A stretch of 64,000 nucleotides of DNA from Xanthostigma xanthostigma (lineage: Eukaryota; Arthropoda; Insecta; Raphidioptera; Raphidiidae), in NCBI GenBank assembly GCA_963575645.1, contig OY754468.1:47193665-47257664 (forward strand), in the 5' to 3' direction. Shown here piece after piece: positions 1-11,289 of the stretch. The translations under genes and the position numbers were made by a program. Under the pieces are notes generated by a model. The model was not told the origin of the DNA, did no database searches, and worked only from the letters and a program-made list of their open reading frames with translations. Position 1 is the first letter of the stretch. Each line of letters begins with the position of its first letter.

Positions 1-225
1 TTAAATAAGCTTAAAACAATAATGAATAAAAAATATAAGTATTATTGTGAAAAAAGCGTGGGGCGCTTTGTTCCACATTTTCGTACATCGAGCGCCCCAC
101 GCTTTTTTCACAATAATACTTGTATTTTTTATTCATTATTGTTTTAAGCTTATTTTTAAAAAAATATTTTTTACTTTTTAGTTCGATATAAAGCGTGTTT
201 TTTAGTTTTTTTAAACTATATTTTT
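1..225. mobile_element. Snapback (foldback) element, copy 1, cut by the window edge
   Basis: A long inverted repeat has arms of about 60 bp ending in GCGTGGGGCGC / GCGCCCCACGC. The arms surround a 25-nt loop (TTTGTTCCACATTTTCGTAC...). Beyond the right arm comes a flank ending GTTTTTTAGTTTTTTTAAAC, as in the copy at 14574-14793. The left flank is outside the window. Confidence 0.8.
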
Positions 226-803
226 TGTATGTCTGCTCTTGTATGCGCGCATGTGTTCTGTGGAATTTGAGAATATCTTTCGTTCATACTCAATAACGTT
301 TGCAAAATTAGTTTTTTAAATATCTAAGCAATTCAGGTTTGTTGATTTATATGCCAATCGGATTAATGACTTTGAAATAATAGATAAGCCATTTCATATC
401 TATTTTTTTTTTAAATAAAACCTTCAAGAAAAAAATAATAAAATTTTAAGGTGGTTTTTATTTTAACGACTTTTGAAGGTAGTTCAATTTTTTTATAAAA
501 AAAATAATTTTTAACTTTTTACTGACTAAGCAATCAACTGGCTACTAAAATAGGGAGAAAAAAATTATAAAGAACCAGTCAGCGACTTTCCTAGACACAT
601 TGGCGTGAAAATTATTCAAATCGGTTAACCCCTCGGGAACTAGGGCTGAACGAACAATAAAAAAAATCGTTTTTTTTTGTCAATATTTTTATTGAAAGTC
701 ATCCACTGACAAGATGGAGGCCTGTCCTTTAAGAAAACGAATCTGACGCAGTAAAATTTCACTGAATGTGCTCCAACGATATTGGTGAATTTTTAAACGC
801 ATT

Positions 804-1200
804 GCGCAAAAAAACGCCATCGCATCAACACCAGCCCGTTATCGTTTCTTTAAGGAACAGCCCCCAAACGCCCTCTCCTTTTTACTGCGCAAAAAAACGC
901 CATCGCATCAACACCAGCCCGTTATCGTTTCTTTAAGGAACAGCCCCCAAACGCCCTCTCCTTTTTACTGCGCAAAAAAACGCCATCGCATCAACACCAG
1001 CCCGTTATCGTTTCTTTAAGGAACTCCCCCCAAACACCCTCTCCTTTTTACTGCGCAAAAAAAAACGCCATCGCATCGACATCACCCCGTTATCTTTAAT
1101 TTAAGGAACTCCCTCTAAACGCCCTCCCCTTTTCACTGCGCAAAGAAACGCCATCGCATTGACACCACCCCGTTTCAAAATTCGCCAAAATCGTTGGAAA
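804..1200. repeat. 83-bp minisatellite, about 4.7 units
   Basis: GCGCAAAAAAACGCC landmarks fall at 804, 887, 970, 1053 and 1138 (spacing 83, 83, 83, 85). Each unit contains a GTTATCGTTTCTTTAAGGAA block and a C-rich block. Copies 1 to 3 are almost identical. A diverged array of the same unit lies at 1800-2045, and an inverted one at 20730-21500. Confidence 0.9.
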
Positions 1201-1589
1201 CCCATTCAGTGAAATTTAACCACTGACGCTCTCACTGATATTTCTGCTTTCTGACGAGAAATTATTGTTAACCGTTGCCCCATTTCGATACGGCAGTAGA
1301 AGATACACTGTATACTAGTATATTAAACTGAATGGACCATTGTAGTGTCAATCGTTGTCTCTACAACATGTGTATGTTAAAGGTCAGAATATTTAAACCG
1401 GCAGCCACCAAACTAATGGAACAAAGCATGTTGTTACCACTGTTTTTTTTTTTTTTTTGAAATTAAAACCAAGTTCATCGTATTGTTTTTTATTCTGTTT
1501 TGATAGACAGTACCTACATTATTTGTGCATGCATTACGTTTAAAAATTTTGTTATTTACAAGTTATAAATTAGGATTCCGTTATCCGTA

Positions 1590-2050
1590 CCTGATGTGCC
1601 CAAATTTTGACTTTTTTTTTAAGTCATAGAAAACGCTAAATTTTAACGTTCCAAAAAAAAAAGGAAACTTTGCGGATTATTCACAAAAATGGAACTACTT
1701 TTCGTCTTTCACTGTAATTTTTTTTAATTTAACCAATCAGAAATCATATATAGGTACACGTCATAGCAACTGATGTAGAATTACTATATTACTATCTCAC
1801 TTTGTGTACACGACCTCGTAATTGTTTTTTTAAAGAACTCTCCCCAAACGCCTTCCTCTTTTCACTGCGCAAAAAAACGCCATTGCATCGACACGACCCC
1901 GTAATTGTTTTTAAAGAGCTCCCTCCAGACGCCTTCCTCTTTTCACTACGCAAAAAAAGCACCATCTCATCGACACAGCCCTGTATTTGCTTTTTAAAGA
2001 AATCCCCCAAACGCCTTCTCCTTTTCACTGCGCAAAAAAAAAAAAACAAT
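1590..2050 (+). mobile_element. Repeat element carrying an internal 82-bp minisatellite (copy A)
   Basis: The segment from GTGCCCAAATTTTGAC through ACTATCTCACTTTGTGTACACG (1597-1812), followed by three 81-82 bp units (landmarks 1867, 1948, 2030), recurs in inverted orientation at 20730-21700. The array therefore belongs to a dispersed element. The long open frames on both strands here arise from the tandem unit and are not genes. Confidence 0.7.
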
Positions 2051-2890
2051 TTTCTGCACTTAAACGGCTAATAACACTGTTATATGCTATATTCCAGTAG
2101 ATATTTTGCACATCCAGTTATCGTACTCTAACCTAGAAAGCTTTTTCTAGGAAGAACGTCGCATCTTCTCCATGTTCACAGAGAAGACACGTCCAATAGG
2201 TTAAGAGCCTTTGACGTAGATGAACAACCGACCCAACCGTTTTGGCAATCAAGTTTAATTTAGTTGTATTTAACGAAATAATTTATATTTTTTTAATTGA
2301 ATCATCATTAATATTATTTTTATGTGTGAGTGTGATAACAATAACACAAAACTATATTTCCTAATTAAGATCTGACGTTGAAAAAAACATTATTAATTTA
2401 TTTCTCAATTGGCATATGAAATATTGCACTTTAATAACCTCTCAACATCCAAATTTTCTTGACTTTAATTCAATTCATGTACTTCTATTGTATTTTTTAT
2501 CGCTAAGCGAAACGAATTATTTACTGTCAAACTCAGTTTTTTTACTAATTTTTTTCAGAAAGACCCCAGAAAACTCGAACAAATTCGCATTATATTAAAA
2601 AAACCGTATGTCTTTCAACAACTTTTTGGGAACCTGTACGAAATAGTAACCCACCTCCCTAAAATAGACGTTTTCAAAAAATTATTCGTAGGATAATCCG
2701 TGGAAACATATCTAGCTAAACATTTTTATCTATCTCCAAAGTTTGTGTCCAACAGTTTGTACTACTGGTGAAAACTATTATTTCGGGGAAATAAATAGTT
2801 TTATTTAATTCATAAAATTTATTGTAGGGAGGGGGACAGTCTTACCAGGGCCTCAAAAGAGCTAGTTACGACCTTGGATATACGTATAAC
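2050..2890. other. No gene recognised; AT-rich intergenic DNA
   Basis: The sequence is low in complexity and A/T-rich. Near 2846-2880 there is a short piece, CAGGGCCTCAAAAGAGCTAG, of the kind seen at degraded hAT ends. No splice-bounded open frame was found. Confidence 0.5.
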
Positions 2891-3786
2891 ATAATAATTT
2901 TCGTGATACAAGTGTAGCAAGTTTTGTTACATTAACTCTCTCTCTCTCTTTTGTAATATTGTCAAAATTAGTTTTCCTTAGCTACGCTGGAAAAATGAAT
3001 GTTCTCTAGAGAAAACATCATTTTAATTTTTCCAAAATGATAACAACATCCATTTTTCCAGCGTAGCTAAGGAAAACTAATTTTGACAATATTACAAAAA
3101 AGAGAGAGAGTTAATGTAACAAAACTTGCTAACTTGTATCACGAAAATTATTAACTCTCTCTCTCTTTTCTGTAATATTGTCAAAAATAGTTTTTCTTAG
3201 CTACGCTGGAAAAATGAATGTTGTTATTATTATGGAAATATTAAAATGTTTTCTCTAGAAAAGAAATGAATCAATTCAATTTTTCCAAAATAATAACAAC
3301 ATTCATTTTAGCTGAGGAAAACTAATTTTGACAATATTACAAAAAAGAGAGAGAGAGAGTTAATGTAACAAAACTTGCTAACTTGTATCACGAAAATTAT
3401 TAACTCTCTCTCTCTTTTTTGCAATATTGTCAAAATTAGTTTTTCTTAGCTACGCTGGAAAAATGAATGTTGTTATTATTTTGGAAATATTAAAATTTTT
3501 TCTCTAGAAAAGAAATGAATCAATTCAATTTTTCCCAAATAATAACAACATTCATTTTAGCTGAGGAAAACTAATTTTGACAATATTACAAAAAAGAGAT
3601 AGAGAGAGTTAATGTAACAAAACTTGCTACACTTGTATCACGAAAATTATTAACTCTCTCTCTCTCTCTCTTTTGTAATATTGTCAAAATTAGTTTTCTT
3701 TAGCTACGCTGGAAAAATGGATGTTGTTATTATTTTGGAAAAATTGAATTGATTAATTTCTTCTCTAGAGAAAACACCATTTTACG
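2891..3786. repeat. Tandem array of palindromic units
   Basis: TTAACTCTCTCTC landmarks at 2932, 3151, 3400 and 3650 mark units of 219, 249 and 250 bp. Each unit is itself an inverted repeat: CAATATTGTCAAAATTAG ... GCTACGCTGG ... AATAATAACAACATTCATTTT ... CTAATTTTGACAATATT. The (CT)n and (GA)n tracts face each other at the unit joins. The array also begins and ends on inverted copies of AATAATTTTCGTGATAC. Confidence 0.85.
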
Positions 3787-3839
3787 AATTATTTATAATT
3801 CAATTAAAGCGTTTTATTTTTTTTAAAGTAAGAACTTAA

Positions 3840-4069
3840 TACTGCCCTAAAAAGGCAAAGGGCAGTAAGTGACATTTGTTGACAAAATGAGTTTCATACT
3901 GAAGCCAACGACAGCAGTAAGTGCTGCAGCAATAATTTTATTGTCTTTAAAAAATGTTTCCCCCATGTTTTGGTTTCCATAATCTAAAATTCTGGACGGT
4001 CAAGACATTTCTTGATTTATTCAAATTCATAAGTTGGTCAACTACTGCCTTTTGCCTTTTTACGGCAGA
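3840..4069. mobile_element. Small TIR element (ACTGCCCTAAAAAGGC ends)
   Basis: The left end ACTGCC(C)TAAAAAGGCAAAGGGCAG pairs with the right end CTGCCTTTTGCCTTTTTACGGCAG. The TIRs are about 27 bp with a few mismatches. The element is 230 bp long with no ORF, and I did not find a convincing target duplication. Confidence 0.55.
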
Positions 4070-5690
4070 ATAGTGCTTACACAAGTATTGAAAAAGAATT
4101 TAAAAATTAGGTTGTTACAACTTGTATATAAATACTTTGATAGAAGACACTGCGTAATGGACAATGCTACAATCTGATCAGCGGTCGATGTCTTTCAAGG
4201 TTTCTTCGCATACCGCTAACTGAATACAATTAGCACCTAGACATGACTTTAACTGCCGTTTTACTCTTACCATTCTGTGTACTTTACAGAAAGAGCTGAA
4301 CAAACCTTCTACATCGATCCTGAAATAACTACCGATTCAACTTCAAATTTCTGAATTTATAATTATCGATAACTAATACCTTTACCTGTTGGCCGGGTAC
4401 AGAGTATAGAGTCAGCTGAATCGATCGTGGACTAAATGAGCAATAAATCATTCAACGGTTATAGAGTATGATTTCATGCGTGAACGTCAAATGTCGTTTT
4501 CGTCACGCATCCTGTCATATCGTTTATTGAGAAGCTTCGCGGTTTCAAACAATAATAACGCGGCAGTTCAATCCCGCTCTATTTTCCGCTAGCGGCGCTA
4601 GTAGTCTTTGTTAATAATAATATTTATTTATTCAAATAAAAATTATACTCAACATGTGTTTTTCAGTGCAACAAACTGCACAAACATTTATTTAGCATAA
4701 TTTTTTATACAGTTTCCACTTCAGAACAACGTTTTTGTAAGCATTTTGATCAAAATGTAGCTTGAAAAGCGATCTTTTTCTATGTAGAACAACCATTTGT
4801 TTTTTGTGTGAATACAATCTAATGTTCTAGATCACAGAGAGTTTGAATCATAGAGATATTAGACTAGAGTACGCTAGTGTCTGCAATTCAGAGAGAGAAA
4901 AGTTCCTTATGGTAACTCATACAAAACAATGCTGATTTGAGTAAACGAATATCTATGCAGCGTCCTCTCTCTTTCAACTGAGGACACTTTCACTTATGTC
5001 AAGCATACTGTGCGATCGGCGAAAGAAGACCGGTGGGGAAAGGGCAAGAAGTCGTTGATGTGTTCCCAAATTATCGGAATTCATAGGCGGCGCATAGCAA
5101 GGCATGCAAACAATGTATAGCTTTAAATTTTAAGGCATTATTTTGAGCCTCTAACTCGCACATTTTAATTACATTCGCTATGACCTACCTAGCGCCACTT
5201 CTAACTGTTTTTCCCTTTTTACTTTCCATTTTGATGATATTCAGACAACACCCCTCAACTTAGTCCGTGAACGCACACCTATGTACTGTCTGATGTATGA
5301 TTTTTTTGTACTGTTAGCAAGTGTCGCTGTGTAGTCGTACAGCTATAGCAATAGTACAATTATCGCGATACGACAATTGCGACACGTTTGGTCGACTGGA
5401 CTCCCTTATTGCATAGAAGCGGTTCCAGGATCATTACCTTTTACCAATATAAAATACATGTGCGCTCTTCTGCAATAAGGTCATAGGACTACATTCCATA
5501 GACCGGTCTTCTTTTAAAAATCCAACAGTACGAACTAGCGAACTCTTATATATCTCTATGGTTTGAATACGACATTAGACTGCTTCTGATGTATGAAAAC
5601 TGTAATTATATGATCACAATCTAACGTCATTGTCAAATCAAATGTTTTGACAATCCTTTCTGCAACTCAGTATTAGTAATTCGATGTAAT
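4070..5690. other. No gene recognised
   Basis: This is mixed unique-looking DNA. It is moderately GC-rich around 4480-4610 and 4970-5110, and I see no repeat match elsewhere in the window. No exon-like frame with splice sites was recognised. Confidence 0.4.
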
Positions 5691-5818
5691 TAGTGATGAG
5701 CAAAATCGGTTTTGGCCTTGGTCTTGCTTTTTTGAAAGACCAAGACCATACTTACACTAGCAAGAGCAAAACCAAGACCAAGACTGTCTCAGTCTTGGTC
5801 TTGTTTTGCTCATGACTA
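5691..5818. mobile_element. hAT-type MITE, 128 bp, perfect 8-bp TSD
   Basis: The ends TAGTGATGAGCAAAA ... TTTTGCTCATGACTA are inverted, and GATGTAAT is duplicated exactly on both sides (5683-5690 and 5819-5826). The interior repeats TTGGTCTTG / CAAGACCAA several times. It is non-coding. Confidence 0.85.
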
Positions 5819-6264
5819 GATGTAATTTCTTTTTGTTTTTGGAATGAACCGTTTATTATTGTTTAAAGTTGTGATGAACTCAGTTTTAATAATAATTAAT
5901 TGTAATTTTGTCCTTGGCCACAGAATTGCTTCTCGCAGTAATGAAGTAACTACAGAAATAGATGTACTCCTTGACCGTCAAAAAATACTATTAGCCCGAT
6001 ATTTAGAATATTTTTTCAGCGATGACATGAGGCGGTAAAACATTTTATGTGTGGGAGATTATATATCAACATGGAGAAGCCAGTTCCTTTCAGACTTGCA
6101 GACTAATCAAGCAATTAAGATATGATCTGTAGCGTTTTACATTCGAAACACCTGGCGACGCATGTATCATACGTACAGTAGACTTCCGATTATATAGATC
6201 AAACGATATCTTCATTAAGCCGGCGATTCTATTATCCGAATGTGTCTACTACATTTATATATAT

Positions 6265-6553
6265 GTTACGGTCAATGTCCGGAATCCGGGCAATGTCGAC
6301 AATTCCCGGTCAATGTCGACAATGCCCGAGCCACATCAGGCAATGTCCGAAATCGGACAAGATTCAAAAAATAGATTTTTTATAAACATTAAACGCTGAC
6401 ATTTGATTGTTATTTGATTCCATAAAGCGTTAATGATAACTTATCATGATAAAGATACAGTCAAATGTCAGGGTTTCATGTTTATAAAAAGACATTGCCC
6501 GATTTGGCTCGGGCATTGTCGACATTGCCCGGATTCCGGACATTGACCGTAAC
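6265..6553. mobile_element. TIR element with GTTACGGTCAATGTCC ends
   Basis: The ends GTTACGGTCAATGTCCGG and CCGGACATTGACCGTAAC are exact inverted repeats, continuing through AATCCGGGCAATGTCGAC. Further subterminal GGCAATGT / ACATTGCC repeats lie inside each end. TATATA tracts flank both sides, so the target duplication cannot be read. No ORF was found. Confidence 0.8.
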
Positions 6554-6567
6554 ATATATATGTGTAA

Positions 6568-7225
6568 CTAGCCGTTACCCGCGGCTTCGCACGCGATTGA
6601 GACGAAACACGGATGCATTCCTATTATTTGGCATAGTTATTCCTTTCCCGACGTAGACCCCCCCTAATAAATTTCAAAATTGATGATATTCACGTGATCA
6701 ACGTCCTGACAAACCTTGAAAATGACTTCCACGCTGATTTTTAGACTATTTATCTCTTTTCGTCCTCTGAAGTCTGAAGGGAGTAAGAGACTGTTTTTGA
6801 AGAGCATGAAACACGTGTTTGTTTACAGGAGTAATCCTGCGCATTTTCGAATTGATACATCTATCTTATATGAGTTCTCCATGCAAATTTTGAACCCCCA
6901 TTACACCCTTTTGGGGGTTAAAAATCAAAAATCTGTTCTTAGTGGATCTCTAGGTCATAATAACTATCTGTGTGCCAAATTTCAGTCCAATCCGTCCAGT
7001 AGTTTGAGCTGTGCGTTGATTCTCTATGCAAGTTTTGAACCCCACGTTACGTCCTTTTAAGGGTTAAATTTTCAAAAATCCGTTCTTATCGGATGCCTAC
7101 GTCATAATAATAGCTATGTGTGTGCCAAATTTCAGCCCAATCCGTCCAGTGGTTTGAGCTGTGCGTTGATAGATCAGTCAGTCAGTAAGTCAGTCACGGT
7201 TTCCTTTTATGTATTTAGAAGATTT
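6568..7225 (+). mobile_element. Non-coding retroposon tail with a CCCGCGGCTTCGC head, internally duplicated
   Basis: It starts ACTAGCCGTTACCCGCGGCTTCG and ends near CAGTCAGTCAGTAAGTCAGTCAC. An internal module of about 150 bp (ATGCAA.TTTTGAACCCC ... TTTGAGCTGTGCGTTGAT) is present twice, at about 6879 and 7025. I know this head and tail from lepidopteran RTE-like or SINE repeats. A truncated copy is at 45751-46136. Confidence 0.7.
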
Positions 7226-7358
7226 ACGTGAATCTGAAACATTTGGATAAAGAAAAACTCGATGCCAGGACAAATGATCAGGCAGTTTAATGAATGACGC
7301 CGCACTGCAAACTTACATGAAAATCACGATATTCTATTATTCTATAATAATCTATAGC

Positions 7359-7597
7359 AGGGGCGGGCAAATCTCTTGATCGCCGGGCCACATAGCGATG
7401 AAAATTTGACCGCGGGCCGCATAGCCGATGAAAATTGGAAAGCAAAAAAAAAAAAGGTCTTTAGGTCCTTTTTTCGTCTGTTCTAGCCCTTGCTATTTCT
7501 TTACTATTTTTCTGAAATTTATAAAATGCTTCGCGGGCCGGACAAAATTGTGCTACAGGCCGGATCCGGCCCGCGGGTCGCCATTTGCCCAGGCCTG
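7359..7597. mobile_element. hAT-type MITE, 239 bp, perfect 8-bp TSD
   Basis: The TIR CAGGGGCGGGCAAAT pairs with ATTTGCCCAGGCCTG. The flanks ATCTATAG (7351-7358) and ATCTATAG (7598-7605) are identical. It is GC-rich at both ends. The GGGCGGGCAAAT terminus is classic for hAT families in animals. Confidence 0.9.
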
Positions 7598-8084
7598 ATC
7601 TATAGCTATTGTAAACTCACAATGTTTTTTGTTTTGTTTTTAATCGACTTCGAAAAAAGAAGAGGTTCTGTGACGCGTGTATTGATCGTCCTGCTATAAT
7701 AGAAGGTTTTCTGTAACTATTTATGAGGCATAATATATGCAATATATTTAGGTCTTTTTTTTTGAGAAAAATATTTTAAAAGCCATAATATCTCATTCAC
7801 ACTTCATCCAAAGTACGGTATTTAAGTGCATACAATTCATACATACTAGATATACGTGTACGAAAAAGCTAATGCAATGTGATTTACCTTCACTTTAGCC
7901 ATTAATGTCACATTTATTGTTCTATCATTTATTATTAGTTCAACTAACGACACTGGGTTGCTAATAATAACTACAGGATTTGCATTAAAAGCGTAACACT
8001 CTGTAAACATTAATAAGCTTTCATACAAGATATAACACTGTACTTTTTACACGCATGACCAATACCAGCTTAATCGAAACTTTT

Positions 8085-8792
8085 TTGACGTGATAACGTC
8101 TTATAAATTGATGAATCACCAATATTATAAATTGATAAAACACCGGCTGCATGTTCGAAAAAGTGTAACGTAACGTTCCTAACGTTCCTAACGCGTAACG
8201 TTCCTAACGCGTAACGTTCCTAACGCGTAACGTTCCGCCTGACCCTGTGCGTGCTTTTTGCTAATTTCTCGCTCAATTTAAATCAGATCGGTTTGAAACC
8301 AGTCTTAAACGAAAGAGGAGAACATTTTACATAGATTTCGTATAACAGAATTTGCCTAAACAGTTTTTTTATACAAATTTATATAGAAAAATATTTTATA
8401 CTTTATATAGAAAAATAGCTGTATAAATGCAATGTTGTGTAATGCATGACGCGACGCGGTCGGTTGTCTTTGTTTGCCGTACATGGAAATTAGAAGCAAA
8501 CGTATGTCTTGTCTTAACATGAAAACAGCTGCATTTCTAATGTTTAATTCAATTTTTTGACATTAGTATATTGTGAAATGCAAAGCCTGCTAAGTTAAGT
8601 ATTGGAATAACTAATTATTATTAGAACATAATACTTTGTAAATTGCAAACGTCACTTTTGACATTTCTTATCATTCCGACACCAAGGATAAGCGGATTGA
8701 AACCAAATTTTGGGAGGTTTAGGTTATGTATTACGGAATACGTTATCACGTAAAACTATCGTCCGTAAACCAACTTTACAGACAACCATTTT
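8085..8792 (+). mobile_element. TTGACGTGATAACG family, copy 1, with a 16-bp tandem repeat
   Basis: It begins TTGACGTGATAACGTC and ends CAGACAACCATT. A subterminal inverted repeat ACGTGATAACGT is present near both ends, but there are no simple TIRs. A TAACGCGTAACGTTCC unit is repeated about 3.5 times at 8180-8237. It sits inside another repeat: the flanking ACACGCATG.CCAATA motif occurs at about 8050 and again at 8879. Confidence 0.75.
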
Positions 8793-8799
8793 TTTTTTT

Positions 8800-9116
8800 T
8801 TTTAATTTACATAGCGGCCATTTTGAAATTTGCCATCTTGGTTTTATATTTCATTCTCGTATAATTTTAATAAGACAACACGCATGCCCAATATCAGCTT
8901 AATCGGATATTTGTTTTTCAATTTGTAAGGCGGCCATTTTGAAATTCGCCATCTTGATTTTTCATTATAGCGGCAATAGAAATACACACTATGTAAAAAA
9001 TTCAACTCTTTACCTCTTACGGTTCATGAGATACAGCCCGCTGACAGATAGACGGATGGACGGACAACGTACGTAAGATCCCGTTGGGCACACTTCGGGT
9101 ACGGAACCCTAAAAAA
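8800..9116 (+). mobile_element. 3' part of an element ending GGTACGGAACCCTAAAAA
   Basis: CGGCCATTTTGAAAT.. GCCATCTTG is duplicated at 8815 and 8932. The end, with CAGATAGACGGATGGACGGACA and then CGGGTACGGAACCCTAAAAA, is a very common lepidopteran repeat terminus. A related element lies in the opposite orientation at 37256-37787. Confidence 0.65.
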
Positions 9117-9134
9117 TGTAATAAATAAACTTAC

Positions 9135-9231
9135 AAAGAAAACATGTTGTTGCTGATTTCTTGGCCCCCGTTTGGGCGCCAAACGTGAACAGAACATCGA
9201 CCAATCCATTGAAGACACTGGAGTAACACAT
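9135..9231 (-). pseudogene. Isolated exon-like segment, gene unidentified
   Basis: On the minus strand a strong acceptor (TATTTTTATTATCTTTCAG) precedes 97 coding bases that end at a consensus donor, TTT|GTAAG. In the frame starting at the first base it reads MCYSSVFNGLVDVLFTFG and then AQTGAKKSATTCFL. The composition is protein-like, with an amphipathic helix that could belong to a HEAT-type repeat, but I cannot name the protein. No adjoining exon was recognised, because repeats crowd both sides. It could be one exon of a gene on the opposite strand, a duplicated exon relic, or chance. Confidence 0.3.
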
Positions 9232-9239
9232 CTGAAAGA

Positions 9240-10140
9240 TAATAAAAATACAAATGTCACAACATAATCAGATTAAAAGAAATTACTTTCTATTAATAGA
9301 AGAAACGATGAAATATAGATTTCTGATCGTGAATACTACTTTTATGTAAATCCATTGAAATTTATTCTCATTCACAAAGACGTGAATATTTATTTTTTTA
9401 TTCGTATTTATGAAAATAGTTTGCGATCTAACTTTAGAAGTCCATTATTTACCAAACATGACGCGCTGAATTTATTTAAACACGATTTCTGTACGATATT
9501 TGTAGCTACTAACATTCACTAGATTTTCTTGTAACGTTTTCATTAACATTGAAAACATTAAAAGCTTTCGTTCGAGTGTAGGTTCATATCCAACCTTGCC
9601 TACAATGTAAAAATTATAGTATTAAAAATACAGTTGCAAATATGCTTTATTATAATAATTGATAATGCGGATATGTCATTGCAGAGTAAATGATAACTCT
9701 CCGCCGCGATAGTGGAAGCTCCCTACAGTGACACTGCTTTAAAATATTTTATATTGTATTGCAGCTGTAACAATGTGGATTTCATACACAATAAAAGCAA
9801 ACTATGTGTTATAAATTTGTATATTATGACCTTATGTTCTGCTTCCATAAATAAAATTTTTTATTATTAAAAATAGTAATTTACATCTCAGGGCGTCGAG
9901 GACGTAGGGTAGGATTAAAAATCGCGTGTTTCTTAACATTGTTTTTTTTTTTTAAATAATGACTTTTTTAAAGCCACTGACAACTCTAGTGCGTCCTGAA
10001 ATAGTGTAAAGAAATAAATCAAAGTTTTTGAGAGATTCCAGTGGTATCATAGCGTTTCTTTAAATAATTTGCAAATACAGATAAAGATTAACTAATAAAA
10101 TTTAAAACTGTTGTATATTTATTACAATTTATACCAATAT
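9240..10140. other. No gene recognised; SINE-like fragments
   Basis: GGTTCATATCC at 9581 resembles a tRNA B box. CTCTCCGCCGCGATAGTGGAAG at 9698-9719 resembles the SINE at 28905-28990. The rest is AT-rich with no usable frame. Confidence 0.4.
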
Positions 10141-10142
10141 AT

Positions 10143-10559
10143 TGTTGGGACGACTATGCTTTCCGTCGAATGTTCTCGCAACAATGGAAAGCTACCTGAT
10201 GCCTATAAATACAACGAGCGGTTAACAGCAAGTGGCAAACGTACAGCGGATTACAGATAACTTTTTTGACATAAATTGTTTAGTCGGTACAGCAAGACCG
10301 AGGTAGCTGCTAAGATAGAAGATAAATGAGCTGTGTAAACCATTGAGTGCAATTATATAAATCTGGTTTTACATAAATAGCTTATGTGTTGTAAAATAAT
10401 CCTGTGAATATAATTAATAGATAAGTGCGAATAAGTACACTAATAAACTTTGGTGTGTTCCTGTATTGTAAATGTTTTGTGTACATAGTTATAGTGACTT
10501 TATATTCTTCTGTTACTTAGTCTTCCATTTTATTATTTAGAACTATTAGTTTTGTTGCA
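10143..10559 (+). mobile_element. Probable solo LTR of a retrotransposon
   Basis: The block starts TGTTGGGACGAC and has a TATA-like CCTATAAATACA at 10200-10211. A transcript-start-like region with CAAGTGGCAAACGTACAGCG follows, then an AATAAA signal at about 10442 with a GT-rich tract after it. TG...CA ends flanked by ATAT on both sides give a 417-bp LTR. No internal domain or second LTR is present. The 3' boundary is the weakest part of the call. Confidence 0.45.
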
Positions 10560-11039
10560 ATATTAAATTCATAACATTAATTATTACGTCTTCAGCTGAA
10601 TCTGTCAAAAACAATAATTATTTATTAGGTACTCTAAACTAATTCAGAATGGACTATAGGTATATTTGTTTTACGACTGACGATAAACATCGGAACTCGG
10701 TTATTCTCAAACCTTGAGCATAATTGTGGAAGTTCCTGAGCAATTACTCAGCCTACTCAGTCCTGAATCCGAAATTTGAAAGATCGCAATCTACCGGTTG
10801 AGAGACATTGATTTAGTTATATTTTGAGATTATTATAATTTTGTGTACGTATCTCGTACAAACTTTTACAAAAATGTTTGTGAAGAAGTAAAACTGAAAT
10901 GACAACAGGATGCTATGTTATGACACAACACTTTTAATCAGTAGATAAATAACGTGTTACCGAGATGTGTACATGTTTAACGTGTAATATAAAGCTGTCC
11001 ATACAGAAACGTTACATCGTCAATTCATAAAAATTCGAT

Positions 11040-11210
11040 GAAACTATTGCAAAATAATATCCCTGATTGTCGAAATCGAACCTACGTCATTTTGTGTGCG
11101 AGGCAGCCGCTATACCTTGCACCCACCGTAACCGGATCCTGAACAGTCGGTTTTATAGCAAGGTTCCTCGTGGTTTGATCCCTAGATTGCGGAGTTTCGT
11201 TCACGAACCG
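11040..11210 (-). mobile_element. tRNA-derived SINE
   Basis: The reverse strand reads GCAAGGTATAGCGGCTGCC and then GTAGGTTCGATTTCG. These fit an RNA polymerase III A box and B box (GGTTCGATTTC complement at 11072-11082) at tRNA-like spacing. The body carries a second GTTTGATCCCTAG-like block. No tRNA fold was confirmed. Confidence 0.5.
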
Positions 11211-11289
11211 AAAGAAAGTTTCACTTCAAAAAATTTAAAAGGCATGTGGAAAATAAAATTTAACCTATATTTCATTTAATTCATCGAGC

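Noticed and set aside
1792-2071. Open frames of 85-89 codons on both strands
   Set aside because: They read through the 82-bp minisatellite, whose unit length and composition keep several frames open; the residues simply repeat.
3841-4069. Possible microRNA precursor at the ACTGCC inverted repeat
   Set aside because: The complementary ends are about 200 bp apart with a transposon-like layout; a TIR element explains it better.
6716-7060. 114-codon plus-strand frame
   Set aside because: It lies within a retroposon tail that is non-coding in its family, and the second copy at 45751 does not keep the frame open.
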